A model generated the notes under the pieces. The model saw nothing but the letters and a program-made list of their open reading frames with translations, made no database searches and was not told the origin of the DNA. Positions 53,824-63,229 of a DNA stretch of 64,000 nt are shown here, piece by piece; within the stretch, counting starts at the first letter, position 1, and every line of letters starts with the position of its first letter. The stretch comes from Anabaena sp. PCC 7108. Its GTDB lineage: Bacteria > Cyanobacteriota > Cyanobacteriia > Cyanobacteriales > Nostocaceae. The translations under genes were made by a program, and so were the position numbers. Where the stretch lies: NCBI RefSeq assembly GCF_000332135.1, contig NZ_KB235896.1, positions 891,355 to 955,354 of the forward strand, given 5' to 3'.

Positions 53824-55683
53824 ATGGCTCAGTACTTGCTAGACAGTGTTTGGCTGATTCCTGTTTATGCTTTAATAGGCGGTCTTTTAGCAGTTCCTTG
53901 GTCACCGGGAATAATTCGGAAAACGGGACCAAGACCGGCGGGATATGTAAACTTGGTAATGACGTTTTTCTCATTTTTTCATGCTGTGTTTGCTTTCACA
54001 GCGATATGGCATCAACCAGCCCAAGAAGTATTTATTCCTTGGTTATCTACAGCAGGCTTAAACCTAACCATTAATTTAGAAATTTCCTCGGTTAGTGTGG
54101 GGGCGCTAATTGTCATTACTGGCTTAAACTTCCTGGCGCAGATATTCGCCATTGGTTACATGGAAATGGACTGGGGCTGGGGACGTTTCTTTTCCTTATT
54201 AGGATTATTTGAAGCTGGGCTTTGTGCTTTAGTTCTGTGTAATGACTTGTTCTTCAGTTATGTAATCTTAGAAGTTTTGACGCTGGGGACTTACCTGCTA
54301 GTTGGTTTATGGTTTAGTCAGCCTTTAGTGGTGACAGGCGCAAGAGATGCGTTTTTAACCAAACGGGTGGGAGACTTGTTTTTGCTTATGGGGGTGTTGG
54401 GAATATGGCCTTTAGCAGGAACTTGGAATTATACAGAGTTAGCTGAATGGGCGGCGACTGCGAATGTTGACCCCACGGTGATGACATTGGTATGTTTGGG
54501 GTTAATTGCTGGACCAATGGGTAAATGCGCCCAATTTCCGCTGCATTTGTGGTTAGATGAAGCAATGGAAGGCCCTGTACCAAGTACAATTTTACGGAAT
54601 TCGGTGGTAGTGGCGAGTGGTGCATGGGTGCTGATTAAATTGCAACCTGTGTTTAGCTTGTCCCCCACAGTTTCTTCGGCTATGGTTGCCATTGGGGCGG
54701 TGACAGCAATTGGTGCTTCGTTAATTGCGATCGCTCAAATTGACATTAAACGCTGTTTATCTTATTCTGTCAGTGCTTACATGGGCTTAGTGTTTATTGC
54801 TGTGGGAACACAACAAGATGATGCAGCAATTTTATTAGTTCTCACCCACGCTTTAGCCTCTGCATTATTAGTAATGAGTACCGGGGGAATTGTTTGGAAC
54901 AACATTACCCAAGATGTAACTCAATTAGGCGGACTGTGGACACGTCGCCCCGTTTCGGGAATAGCGTTTATTGTTGGGACTTTGGGCTTCATTGGATTTC
55001 CCCCCCTAGGCAGCTTTTGGGCATTATTTAAATTAGCCGATGGACTTTGGACAACTCATCCTGTATTAGTGGGAATTATCGTTGCTGTCAATGCTTTAAC
55101 TGCCTTTAGTTTAACTAGAGAATTCGGTTTAATTTTTGGTGGTAAACCCAAACAAATGAGTGAACGTTCTCCAGAAGCTCATTGGCCAATGGTTTTACCA
55201 ATGGTAATTTTAGTAGGCTTTGTTTTACATCTGCCTTTAGTATTGCAAAGCTTATCATTACTACCCAATTGGACTACCTTAAATAAAGATATCGCTCTAC
55301 TTTTAATTTGGTCGAGTATCTTCGGTTGCAGCATCAGTGGCGTGATTTATTTAGGCAATATTCCTAAACCGATTCGTCTGCCTTGGAAAGGATTACAAGA
55401 TTTACTGGCTTACGACTTTTATACACCCAAACTCTACAAAATCACCATCATTTTCGGTGTTGCCCAAATTTCTAAATTCGCCGATATGCTTGACCGTTTT
55501 GTAATTGATGGCATCGTTAATTTAGTTGGTTTATTTTCTCTTCTGGGTGGAGAGGGACTCAAATACAGCACCACTGGACAAACTCAATTTTATGCCTTTA
55601 CCATCCTGTTAGGAGTTGGTGTGTTAGGCGCGTGGGTAACTTGGCCATTTTGGGGAATACAGTTTTTAGATTTAGTGTTCTAA
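53824..55683 (+). CDS. ndhF4: NDH-1 subunit NdhF4 (CO2-uptake type)
   Basis: A 619-residue multi-pass antiporter-like subunit: ISSVSVGALIVITGLNFLAQIF, GPMGKCAQFPLHLWLDEAMEGPVPSTILRNSVVVASGAW (the quinone-oxidoreductase proton-channel signature) and QIDIKRCLSYSVSAYMGLVF. It belongs to the NDH-1MS' CO2-uptake complex. The assignment to the F4 rather than F3 form rests on the order ndhF-ndhD-cupB without cupS. ATG 53824 has GAGG about eight bases upstream. Confidence 0.9.
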   Translation: MAQYLLDSVWLIPVYALIGGLLAVPWSPGIIRKTGPRPAGYVNLVMTFFSFFHAVFAFTAIWHQPAQEVFIPWLSTAGLNLTINLEISSVSVGALIVITGLNFLAQIFAIGYMEMDWGWGRFFSLLGLFEAGLCALVLCNDLFFSYVILEVLTLGTYLLVGLWFSQPLVVTGARDAFLTKRVGDLFLLMGVLGIWPLAGTWNYTELAEWAATANVDPTVMTLVCLGLIAGPMGKCAQFPLHLWLDEAMEGPVPSTILRNSVVVASGAWVLIKLQPVFSLSPTVSSAMVAIGAVTAIGASLIAIAQIDIKRCLSYSVSAYMGLVFIAVGTQQDDAAILLVLTHALASALLVMSTGGIVWNNITQDVTQLGGLWTRRPVSGIAFIVGTLGFIGFPPLGSFWALFKLADGLWTTHPVLVGIIVAVNALTAFSLTREFGLIFGGKPKQMSERSPEAHWPMVLPMVILVGFVLHLPLVLQSLSLLPNWTTLNKDIALLLIWSSIFGCSISGVIYLGNIPKPIRLPWKGLQDLLAYDFYTPKLYKITIIFGVAQISKFADMLDRFVIDGIVNLVGLFSLLGGEGLKYSTTGQTQFYAFTILLGVGVLGAWVTWPFWGIQFLDLVF

Positions 55684-55769
55684 ACGTAGATCATGGCAGA
55701 TAGTTCGGTAGGAAAAATCTGCCTCAAAAATTGTGAATTTGGAATTGTAAATTTTGAGAATAATCTATT

Positions 55770-57272
55770 ATGCTGAGTGTTTTAATTTGGATACCAATTA
55801 TATCAGCTGCAATTATTGGGTTTTGGCCTGGTAATGCCATTCAACCAAGTCGCGCCCGGTTAGCATCTTTAACAGTAGCGGGAATGGTATTACTCTGGAA
55901 TCTATTCATTCTCCTCAAATTTGATATCAGTTATCCAGGGATGCAATTTCAAGAATATTTACCTTGGAATGAAACTCTAGGATTGAACTATCAATTGGGA
56001 GTTGATGGGCTATCAATATTAATGTTAGTTTTAAATAGCTTTCTCACTTGGATAGCTATTTATAGTAGTAACAAAAACACCGAACGCCCCCGCCTTTACT
56101 ACTCGATGGTTTTATTAGTCAGTGGTGGTGTTGCTGGTGCTTTCCTAGCAGAAAATTTACTGCTGTTTTTCCTGTTTTATGAACTTGAATTAATCCCCTT
56201 TTATTTATTAATTTGTATTTGGGGAGGAGAAAAAAGAGCTTATGCTGGCATCAAATTTTTGATTTATACAGCAGTTTCTGGGGCTTTGATTCTGGCAACA
56301 TTCTTGGGTATGGTATGGTTAACCGGTTCTCACAGTTTTGCTTATGATGCCGTTTCTACCCAAAACATTTCCGCCGGAATGCAATTACTGCTTCTAGGGG
56401 GAATAGTATTAGGGTTTGGGATCAAAATGCCCTTGGTTCCCTTCCATACATGGCTACCCGATGCTTATGTCGAAGTTTCTGCACCTATCGCTATCTTGCT
56501 GGGTGGTGTATTAGCAAAGCTGGGAACCTATGGACTATTGCGGTTTGGACTGGGTATGTTTCCCCAAGCATGGAGTGTGATAGCGCCTAGTTTAGCAATA
56601 TGGGGCGCTATCAATGCTATTTATGGGGCAATCATAGCGATCGCGCAAAAAGACATCAAGCGCATGGTAGCATATAGTTCCATTGGACACATGGGCTATA
56701 TTTTACTAGCAGCCGCAGCCAGCACACCTCTATCATTAGTTGGTGCAGTTGCCCAAATGTTCAGTCACGGCATCATACTCGCAATTCTTTTCCATTTGGT
56801 AGGTATCGTAGAAGCCAAAGTCGGAACAAGAGAATTAGATAAACTCAACGGTTTAATGAGTCCTATCCGTGGTTTACCTCTCATTAGCGCCCTACTCGTT
56901 TTAAGCGGAATGGCTAGTGCTGGTATTCCTGGTTTAACCGGTTTTGTAGCTGAATTTATCTCTTTTCAAGGTAGTTTTTCTACCTTTCCCATTCCCACAC
57001 TTTTATGTGTAGTTGCATCTGGTTTAACCGCAGTTTATTTTGTTATTCTTCTCAACCGTACCTGTTTTGGTAGACTTCAAAACAATTTAGCCTATTATCC
57101 TCAAGTTGTCTGGGCGGAAAAAATGCCCGCTTTAATTTTGGCATCCGTGATCATCTTTTTGGGAGTGCAACCAACTTGGTTAGTGCGTTGGAGTGAAACC
57201 ACAACTACATCAATGGTAGCAGTCATTCCTACTCCTGAAAAAACTGTAATCTCAAAAATTGCTTTGAAGTAG
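55770..57272 (+). CDS. ndhD4: NDH-1 subunit NdhD4 (CO2-uptake type)
   Basis: A 500-residue multi-pass subunit: LGLNYQLGVDGLSILMLVLN, FLFYELELIPFYLLICIWGG, KMPLVPFHTWLPDAYVEVSAPIAILLGGVLAKLGTYG and IAIAQKDIKRMVAYSSIGHMGYILL, all hallmarks of the ND4 family with the conserved Glu and Lys of the proton path. It pairs with NdhF4 in the thylakoid NDH-1 variant that hydrates CO2. It is 86 bases after ndhF4. F4/D4 versus F3/D3 is judged by context. Confidence 0.9.
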   Translation: MLSVLIWIPIISAAIIGFWPGNAIQPSRARLASLTVAGMVLLWNLFILLKFDISYPGMQFQEYLPWNETLGLNYQLGVDGLSILMLVLNSFLTWIAIYSSNKNTERPRLYYSMVLLVSGGVAGAFLAENLLLFFLFYELELIPFYLLICIWGGEKRAYAGIKFLIYTAVSGALILATFLGMVWLTGSHSFAYDAVSTQNISAGMQLLLLGGIVLGFGIKMPLVPFHTWLPDAYVEVSAPIAILLGGVLAKLGTYGLLRFGLGMFPQAWSVIAPSLAIWGAINAIYGAIIAIAQKDIKRMVAYSSIGHMGYILLAAAASTPLSLVGAVAQMFSHGIILAILFHLVGIVEAKVGTRELDKLNGLMSPIRGLPLISALLVLSGMASAGIPGLTGFVAEFISFQGSFSTFPIPTLLCVVASGLTAVYFVILLNRTCFGRLQNNLAYYPQVVWAEKMPALILASVIIFLGVQPTWLVRWSETTTTSMVAVIPTPEKTVISKIALK

Positions 57273-57281
57273 TTATATAGC

Positions 57282-57360
57282 AGGTGACAGGGGACAGGTG
57301 ACAGGTGACAGTCTGAAGAGTCTTTTGGTGTCTAGGTTTTATAATCAGTTGGTGTCCTAA
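57282..57360 (+). repeat. direct repeat flanking ndhF4-ndhD4, copy 2
   Basis: AGGTGACAGGTGACAG followed by about 49 bases ending TCCTAA, about 80% like 53282-53358. The pair lies about 4 kb apart in the same direction. Confidence 0.65.
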
Positions 57361-57406
57361 CCGCCCTACCCCTTGCTATATCAACTTCTTCTATTTACTC
57401 TCTTTC

Positions 57407-57509
57407 CACCAGAAGAATTATGATTAAATGAACCGCGTTCACGCAGTGTCCCGTAGGGATAGGCGCGAAGGACGCGAAGGAAGAAGGAAGAAATAAGAAG
57501 GAAGAAGAA
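57407..57509 (+). repeat. dispersed repeat, copy 3 (GAACCGCG...GGACGCGAAG)
   Basis: CCACCAGAAGAAT, TTAAATGAACCGCG, GGACGCGAAGG and a purine run GAAGAAGGAAGAA, in the same order as 1585-1668. It sits between ndhD4 and cupB. Confidence 0.6.
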
Positions 57510-57515
57510 ATAGCC

Positions 57516-57611
57516 ATGACGTTAATACTGCCAGAGTGGCAACATGATGTTTTGAGTATTTTTCATGCCCTGAAAATACGTAAAGATTTGCCCAATATTT
57601 CTACACCATAA
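57516..57611 (+). CDS. possible 31-codon ORF ahead of cupB
   Basis: ATG 57516 to TAA 57611 reads MTLILPEWQHDVLSIFHALK and eleven more residues. It ends 33 bases before cupB and has GGAAG about 12 bases upstream. The repeat at 57407-57509 lies against its start. It might be a leader peptide, a truncated gene end or chance; I do not recognise it. Confidence 0.25.
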   Translation: MTLILPEWQHDVLSIFHALKIRKDLPNISTP

Positions 57612-57644
57612 ATCAATATTTCATCTTTTTTACAGGAAATAACA

Positions 57645-58967
57645 ATGGTACAAACTCCAGAAAAATCAACAACCAAATTACCACCCTCTAGACACGAATT
57701 TGCAGAAATTATTCATCGCTTGGAAGCTGGCGGTTCAATGTTGCCAGATACCCCAGAAAACTTAATGCAAATTATCGGTATCTACAAAGCTTATGCTGTA
57801 CCGATGGATTTCTACTGGCGGGACTTACTTTATATAGCTGAACGTGAGTTTTTGAACCCATTTGCCTTCTTTAAATACTTCCTACCTCAAGAGTATTTAG
57901 ATTTACATAATCATTATGCTGGTGATGATGCTGATTTAAGAATTTGGCGCGGTGAAGCCACTGCACATCCTGAACTTTTGGCATTTATGGAGAAAGGTGA
58001 AACTTTCAAAATGCCCAAATTAGTGCATCATTTATTCCATGACAGAATTAACATGGAATTTGCAGAAGCTTGTATGCGGGCAATGCTGTGGCATCGAAAA
58101 ATGTACGCCCCAGTAAATCAGTTTGATGCTTATTTAGATTCAGAAGAATATAAAGCTAATGCTGATAAAGCAATTACAGCTTACTTTAAAAATAATCCCC
58201 TAATGTTGGGAATGTACAAACTGTTTCCAGATATGTTTTTGGAACAGTGTCGTCAAATGTCTTATTATTCCAATTTGGGATTATTTTGGGAAGTAATGGC
58301 ACCAGTATTTTTTGAAATGTCTGACATCTACGACGAAGGTGGATTTAAAGGCGTTCCAGATGCAATGGATTTTATAGTAAATGGCATATTTGCTATTGCT
58401 GGCCGTCCCATTTATCATCATATATATGTAGATGGCGAATGCTATGAAATCATTCCCAAATCAAAGGGTTTCACCTGGCTATATGAAGCTGCATTACCCT
58501 ATGTAGAAGCCGTTTTTTACCGGACTGCACCTTTCCGGGGGACAAAATCCTATAATGCCCAAGCCGGACAAGTACCGGAAGATCAAAAAGACTTTCACTA
58601 TGGTATTCTCTATGCTGATGTGTTTCCTGTGGGAACAGCAGGAATTCCACCCACATTATTAATGCAAGATATGTTGCATTTCTTGCCCCAATATCTGATT
58701 GATTATTACCAAAAATATTGCCGGGGTGAAGAGGATATGTTGATTCAGTTGGGGATTACTTTTCAACGTTCCATGTATAATGTCACCTCTGCGGTAATTC
58801 AAGCTTTAAGAACTGCGCTTTTGTATCCGTTAGATGATACAAACCCCAAGCATTTACAGGCAAATCGTGAATTTTTTGAAATGCAGATCAATCGCTTTAC
58901 GCGTGCTGATTATAATATGCGCGATGCTGCTAGGTTACGGGATATTCAAAGACAAGATTATCGATAG
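57645..58967 (+). CDS. cupB: CO2 hydration protein CupB (ChpX)
   Basis: A 440-residue soluble-appearing protein of the Cup/Chp family: HEFAEIIHRLEAGGSMLPDTPENLMQIIGIYKAYAVPMDFYWRDLLYIAEREFLNPF when read in parts, HNHYAGDDADLRIWRGEATAHPEL and YHIYVDGECYEIIPKSKGF. With NdhF4/NdhD4 it converts CO2 to bicarbonate at the thylakoid, the constitutive low-affinity CO2 uptake system. The CupA/ChpY alternative usually has cupS next to it, which is absent. ATG 57645 with ACAGGAAATAACA upstream. Confidence 0.9.
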   Translation: MVQTPEKSTTKLPPSRHEFAEIIHRLEAGGSMLPDTPENLMQIIGIYKAYAVPMDFYWRDLLYIAEREFLNPFAFFKYFLPQEYLDLHNHYAGDDADLRIWRGEATAHPELLAFMEKGETFKMPKLVHHLFHDRINMEFAEACMRAMLWHRKMYAPVNQFDAYLDSEEYKANADKAITAYFKNNPLMLGMYKLFPDMFLEQCRQMSYYSNLGLFWEVMAPVFFEMSDIYDEGGFKGVPDAMDFIVNGIFAIAGRPIYHHIYVDGECYEIIPKSKGFTWLYEAALPYVEAVFYRTAPFRGTKSYNAQAGQVPEDQKDFHYGILYADVFPVGTAGIPPTLLMQDMLHFLPQYLIDYYQKYCRGEEDMLIQLGITFQRSMYNVTSAVIQALRTALLYPLDDTNPKHLQANREFFEMQINRFTRADYNMRDAARLRDIQRQDYR

Positions 58968-59091
58968 AATAGAATATCTTGCTTGATGAAAATAAAAGTC
59001 TCAAAACCTGATTATTTTGTAAGGTGGGCAATGCCCACCAACCTTTATTGAGAAAATACAAGATGTCCTTCTACCTCCTTTAATAAGGACT

Positions 59092-60447
59092 CTAGGTAGA
59101 AAATTCTGCCCTTAACTGATTGACTACCCGATCTAATCCTACGGAATGGGCTGCTTTGAATAATAAGCGATCGCCCTCTTGCACAAATGTTTTTAATCTG
59201 GCTACCAAATCAGCATGATTAGTAAAACACTCAGAAGGTATACCTATAGCGCTGTTAACCATAACTTGGGCATCTTGTCCATCCACCAAAACTAGCAAAC
59301 TATCTAAGTTCAATTTTCGCACCATTTCGCCAACTCGTTGATGTAGCTGCGGCGATCTTTCTCCTAATTCCTTCATTGCACCCAATACGGCAATTTTTCG
59401 CTTTCCAGGAGTATCTGCCAATAACTGCAACGCCGCTAACATGGCTTCTGGGGCAGCATTATAGGTTTCATCTAAAATTAAAACATCATTAGGTAAAGTA
59501 AAGCGTTGGCATCTACCTGTAGGCATATTCACCATGACACCAGATTGTAGATTTGCCCAATCAATTTCTAATACCTGGGCGACTGCTAAAGCTGCTAAAA
59601 AATTAGTAGCATTGTGACGACCTGGTAAGGGTAAAGGTAAGCGAATTCCTGCCAATTCTACAACTTCATTGTCAATTAATTTTCCTTGGATATCGCCACC
59701 AGAAAAACCGTAACTGATAACTTTCCCCTGCCAAAATTTCGCTGCTGTTTCCATTAACAGGGGATTGTCATGATTGAGAATTGCCACACTATTAGCAGGC
59801 ATTTCCGCCAATAACTCACATTTAGCTGCGGCTATAGCTGCTTCTGAACCGAGTAATTCAATATGTGCTGTCCCCACATTGGTAATTACGCCAATTGTTG
59901 GTTTAGCGATTTGTGTGAGTTCGGCGATTTGTCCTCTTCCCCGCATCGCCATTTCTATGACAGCGAAATCATGTTCTGTACCAAGTCCGAGGAGAGTTTT
60001 GGGTACACCAATTTCGTTATTGAAATTCCCATAAGTTTTGTGAACTTGTCCTTTGGTGGCTAAAACTCCGGCGATGAGTTCTTTCGTTGTCGTTTTTCCT
60101 ACTGAACCTGTTACCCCAATCACAGGAATAGAAAAACTATCACGCCACCATCTAGCAATTTGCTGATATGCCTGAAGAGTGTCTTTCACTCGCAATACAG
60201 GAAATCCAGGGTTTTCATAAGCATAATCAACAATTGCTGCGATCGCACCAAAAGCCATCGCCATTGGCACAAATTCATGTCCATCGAACTTTTCGCCCCG
60301 TAAAGCCACAAACACTTGACCAGCTTGCAACATCCGGGTGTCTGTTTGAATACCACTGCCCAATTGGGCTAAGGCAGATGCAGATAAATTCACTGGTTGG
60401 GCTAACAGGACTTCAACCAGTTGGGATAGAGTGGCAGAAACAGGCAT
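59092..60447 (-). CDS. murF: UDP-N-acetylmuramoyl-tripeptide-D-alanyl-D-alanine ligase
   Basis: A 451-residue Mur ligase: GVTGSVGKTTTKELIAGVL (ATP loop at about 111-125), HKTYGNFNNEIGVPKTLLG, GRHNATNFLAALAVAQVLE (ribose/base site) and LILDETYNAAPEAMLAAL. It adds D-Ala-D-Ala to the UDP-MurNAc-tripeptide in peptidoglycan synthesis, in the cytosol. The N-terminal domain with IQTDTRMLQAGQVFVALRG is the MurF type. It is single and convergent with cupB. Confidence 0.96.
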   Translation of the reverse strand: MPVSATLSQLVEVLLAQPVNLSASALAQLGSGIQTDTRMLQAGQVFVALRGEKFDGHEFVPMAMAFGAIAAIVDYAYENPGFPVLRVKDTLQAYQQIARWWRDSFSIPVIGVTGSVGKTTTKELIAGVLATKGQVHKTYGNFNNEIGVPKTLLGLGTEHDFAVIEMAMRGRGQIAELTQIAKPTIGVITNVGTAHIELLGSEAAIAAAKCELLAEMPANSVAILNHDNPLLMETAAKFWQGKVISYGFSGGDIQGKLIDNEVVELAGIRLPLPLPGRHNATNFLAALAVAQVLEIDWANLQSGVMVNMPTGRCQRFTLPNDVLILDETYNAAPEAMLAALQLLADTPGKRKIAVLGAMKELGERSPQLHQRVGEMVRKLNLDSLLVLVDGQDAQVMVNSAIGIPSECFTNHADLVARLKTFVQEGDRLLFKAAHSVGLDRVVNQLRAEFST

Positions 60448-60734
60448 ACTGATAAATAATAGGGTGTTTTAGTTTTAAATTAAAAAAACAGCAGACCGAT
60501 ATTTGCAAGGATGACGAGGAAGATAATTACCAAATCCTACAATCCTTATGGTCAAAATATAAAAATATCAGGGGAATATATATGCCTGTTCCTGATTGTC
60601 TTTAATATCGTGTCCGGTTAAATACTTATAACCAAGGCTAATGCAGAGACACGGGAATGAGGAGAATCTGTTTAATTAGCAATTAGCCGGACTCGATATG
60701 AGAAACTACGCAGAATATACGCAAGCCTTCTTGA
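60448..60734. other. intergenic region with inverted-repeat element
   Basis: No gene. It contains the MITE-like element at 60605-60699. Confidence 0.5.
60605..60699. repeat. 95-base element, near-perfect 13-base inverted ends
   Basis: ATATCGTGTCCGG (60605-60617) and CCGGACTCGATAT (60687-60699), 12 of 13 complementary. The ends resemble those of the element at 18056-18181 (ATATCATGTCCG). Confidence 0.6.
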
Positions 60735-60980
60735 TCAAAAAATAGATTGTTGCCAAAGTACTTTTGTACTGTGACCAATTATGTTTCCGTTTCCCCGCTT
60801 CGGCTTTAAATCAGCCCAGTTCTGTGGGGAGTAATAATATTGATGTCCCAATAGCAGTTCATCACTTTTAGATAAACCTGTAGCGCCCTGAGACTTATAG
60901 TGTGTCCTGTTACCAAGATTGGTACAAGCTGAAAACCTACATTGAACAGTTTTCAACCAGAACTGTACAGTGAAGTGCAA
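60735..60980 (-). CDS. possible small protein, unknown
   Basis: An 81-codon frame starting MHFTVQFWLKTVQCRFSACT. Its later part (LSKSDELLLGHQYYYSPQNW) looks protein-like. I cannot name a family. No ribosome site is evident. It may be a remnant, an RNA-encoding stretch or a real small gene. Confidence 0.3.
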   Translation of the reverse strand: MHFTVQFWLKTVQCRFSACTNLGNRTHYKSQGATGLSKSDELLLGHQYYYSPQNWADLKPKRGNGNIIGHSTKVLWQQSIF

Positions 60981-60982
60981 AT

Positions 60983-61117
60983 CTAGTTTTCTGTTTTTTC
61001 AATTGTCTCAATCACTGCTAAACCTATGCTAGAAAAGGCAATTAGCAGTACTGCCGATATCAAGTAGGCATTGGTAAGCATCCGGAGGGCATCGTCAAAA
61101 AAAATGTAGGTACTCAT
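60983..61117 (-). CDS. small single-pass membrane protein
   Basis: A 44-residue frame from ATG 61117 to TAG 60983: MSTYIFFDDALRMLTNAYL, then ISAVLLIAFSSIGLAVIETI and EKTEN. One clear transmembrane helix with a charged tail, like many small photosynthetic accessory proteins, but it matches none that I know. It is too short for usual ORF cut-offs. Confidence 0.45.
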   Translation of the reverse strand: MSTYIFFDDALRMLTNAYLISAVLLIAFSSIGLAVIETIEKTEN

Positions 61118-61732
61118 TGTTTCAGCCTTTAAACTCTATGCTGGCGCTAGTACTATCTGTCTACAGCCTGATGACTGAATTTTCTTGATTAATTCCTAGC
61201 ACTTGCATCTTAACAAAACTTTAGATGTTTCAGGACATCATGACAAATTTTTTTTGCTAAAGTTTTGATGAATTTAACCCAAATTTGGTTAAGCACAATA
61301 CAGAAAAATACTGAAAGTAAAAATTAAGGCAATCTTCATTACCGTACTTTTTTCGGATTTACAGTCAATTCGGTCACTATTACTTAAGCAAATATCATGG
61401 CATCTTTACATTTAGCAATATTAAAAAATATAATATAAACCTAACCCCCCAACCCCCTTCCCTACCAGAGGAATGGAAGCGAGGTTTTCTATTTAATTAT
61501 GCCAAGCTAAGTAGGTAAGCACAATAAAATCAAACTGTGTAAAGAAAAGTAAACAAGGCTAAAACCCTTTCTCTCCCTGCCCCCTGCCCCCTGCCTTATC
61601 CCAACGACTATTTTTAACGCCAACCTACTTACTTAGATACTGAATTTTTTATTAATCAATCTTTACTAGAGATGGAAAGAGGAGAGAATTTAATAGTTGT
61701 GCTTTTAAGGAAAAATTCTCAAAAAATCAAAA
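61118..61732. other. intergenic region
   Basis: A/T-rich, no gene recognised. A short tandem TGCCCCC pair lies near 61578-61594. Confidence 0.5.
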
Positions 61733-62650
61733 CTACTGGCAATTTAAACAGGGTTTAATAGTAGCGATTACCGATTCTGATAGTGTTGGTAAATCATAGC
61801 CACCTTCTAAACCAAATAAGATTTTGTGAGTTAAGCCTAAACAATATTCTGTAAATAAACCATAATCTTCTGGACGTAAATTGATATTTGCTAAAGGATC
61901 ATCCGCATTAGCATCATAACCAGCGCTGACAATTAGTAAATCTGGCTGAAAATTAACTAAAAATGGGATGATTTTACTTTCCCACAAGGGTTGATATTCA
62001 GTAATATTACTACCTGGAGGAATAGGTAGATTTAACACATTATTATGAAAACCTTTTTCGGAAGCTTTGCCAGTACCGGGATAAGCTGGGTACTGATGTA
62101 GAGAACAATATGCAATTTGTGAGTGAGTTTCTACGATGGCTTGAGTACCATTACCGTGATGGACATCCCAGTCTAAGATAGCAACACGGTTAACTCCCGG
62201 TTTTTCTAAGGCATAGACAGAGGCAATGGCCGCATTGGAAAATAAACAAAACCCCATCCCAGCATCACTTTCGGCATGATGTCCCGGTGGACGCGCCAAT
62301 ACAAATGCGGGATTTTCTGTGGCTAAAACAGCATCTACCCCATCCAACCAAGCACTCACCGCCAACAAAGCTACATCATAACTACGGGGGGAAACTGGGG
62401 TGTCTCCATCCAAATAACCACCACCCGTGGAAGCAATTTCTTTAAGTTTGTTAATATATGTGGCAGTATGGACTTTTTCTATCCAAGTCATCTGTCCGGG
62501 TTTTGTGGTAGGGGATAGCCATTCAATTTGTTTGGTAAAACTCCCAGCTTTTAAAGCTTTAACAATCGCGGTTAAGCGTTCTGGTTTTTCAGGATGATAG
62601 CGTCCTGTTTTATGTTCTAGAAATTCATCAGAATAAATAATTGGTAGCAT
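61733..62650 (-). CDS. histone deacetylase/acetoin utilisation (AcuC-like) family
   Basis: A 305-residue arginase-fold zinc amidohydrolase: YHPEKPERLTAIVKAL, RPPGHHAESDAGMGFCLFSN (catalytic His pair), AILDWDVHHGNGTQAIV (zinc Asp and His) and LIVSAGYDANADDPLA (zinc Asp). In bacteria these remove acyl groups from proteins or polyamines; the substrate is not determined. The key residues are all present. It is single, cytosolic. Confidence 0.93.
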   Translation of the reverse strand: MLPIIYSDEFLEHKTGRYHPEKPERLTAIVKALKAGSFTKQIEWLSPTTKPGQMTWIEKVHTATYINKLKEIASTGGGYLDGDTPVSPRSYDVALLAVSAWLDGVDAVLATENPAFVLARPPGHHAESDAGMGFCLFSNAAIASVYALEKPGVNRVAILDWDVHHGNGTQAIVETHSQIAYCSLHQYPAYPGTGKASEKGFHNNVLNLPIPPGSNITEYQPLWESKIIPFLVNFQPDLLIVSAGYDANADDPLANINLRPEDYGLFTEYCLGLTHKILFGLEGGYDLPTLSESVIATIKPCLNCQ

Positions 62651-63229
62651 AAATAAAACTGTGTAAATTCATCCAATATGAAAAATCTCTAAAGAACTGG
62701 TACGATATGGATTTTTTAGATTGTTATGTGAGATTGATGTGAGATTTTTAATTCTCCTCTGCGAAGTGAGTTGGTAGTGATAAAAATGCGATTAAAAGTA
62801 ACTCCAATTTTATGATCTAACCGATTACAACTAAATGAATTCCCAACGGAAAATCAAAACTCAAATATCAACAAAACTCAAATATTAAGCGGCTTTTACT
62901 TCTGATATCATCTGGGCTTAATTATTTATCAAAAAAACTCCCCGCGTCACTGCGCCTACCTATCTCCGGTTCAGCCCTAATTATAAATCTTTCACCAAAG
63001 ACAATATGACTCATGGCTCCTGAATTTTGCTGTAACTGTAATTGATATAATATTTTAATTTGGAGTTGCTAATCTATTATTGTTTTGTTAGCCATTCTTG
63101 CCACAAAGTACCTGAATATATGTTAGGATTATATCAAAATATGGCAATTTTTCAAGATTAATTTGACATAATTTTGTGTTTTGTCAATTACAAAGGCTAA
63201 AATCTACAATTTTTGGAGTTGTTTAGGTT
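62651..63229. other. intergenic region upstream of gyrA
   Basis: No gene recognised. About 62904-62990 resembles the interior of the element at 18056 (TATCAAAAAAACTCCCCGCG-type sequence). The gyrA promoter should lie in the last 200 bases. Confidence 0.5.
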
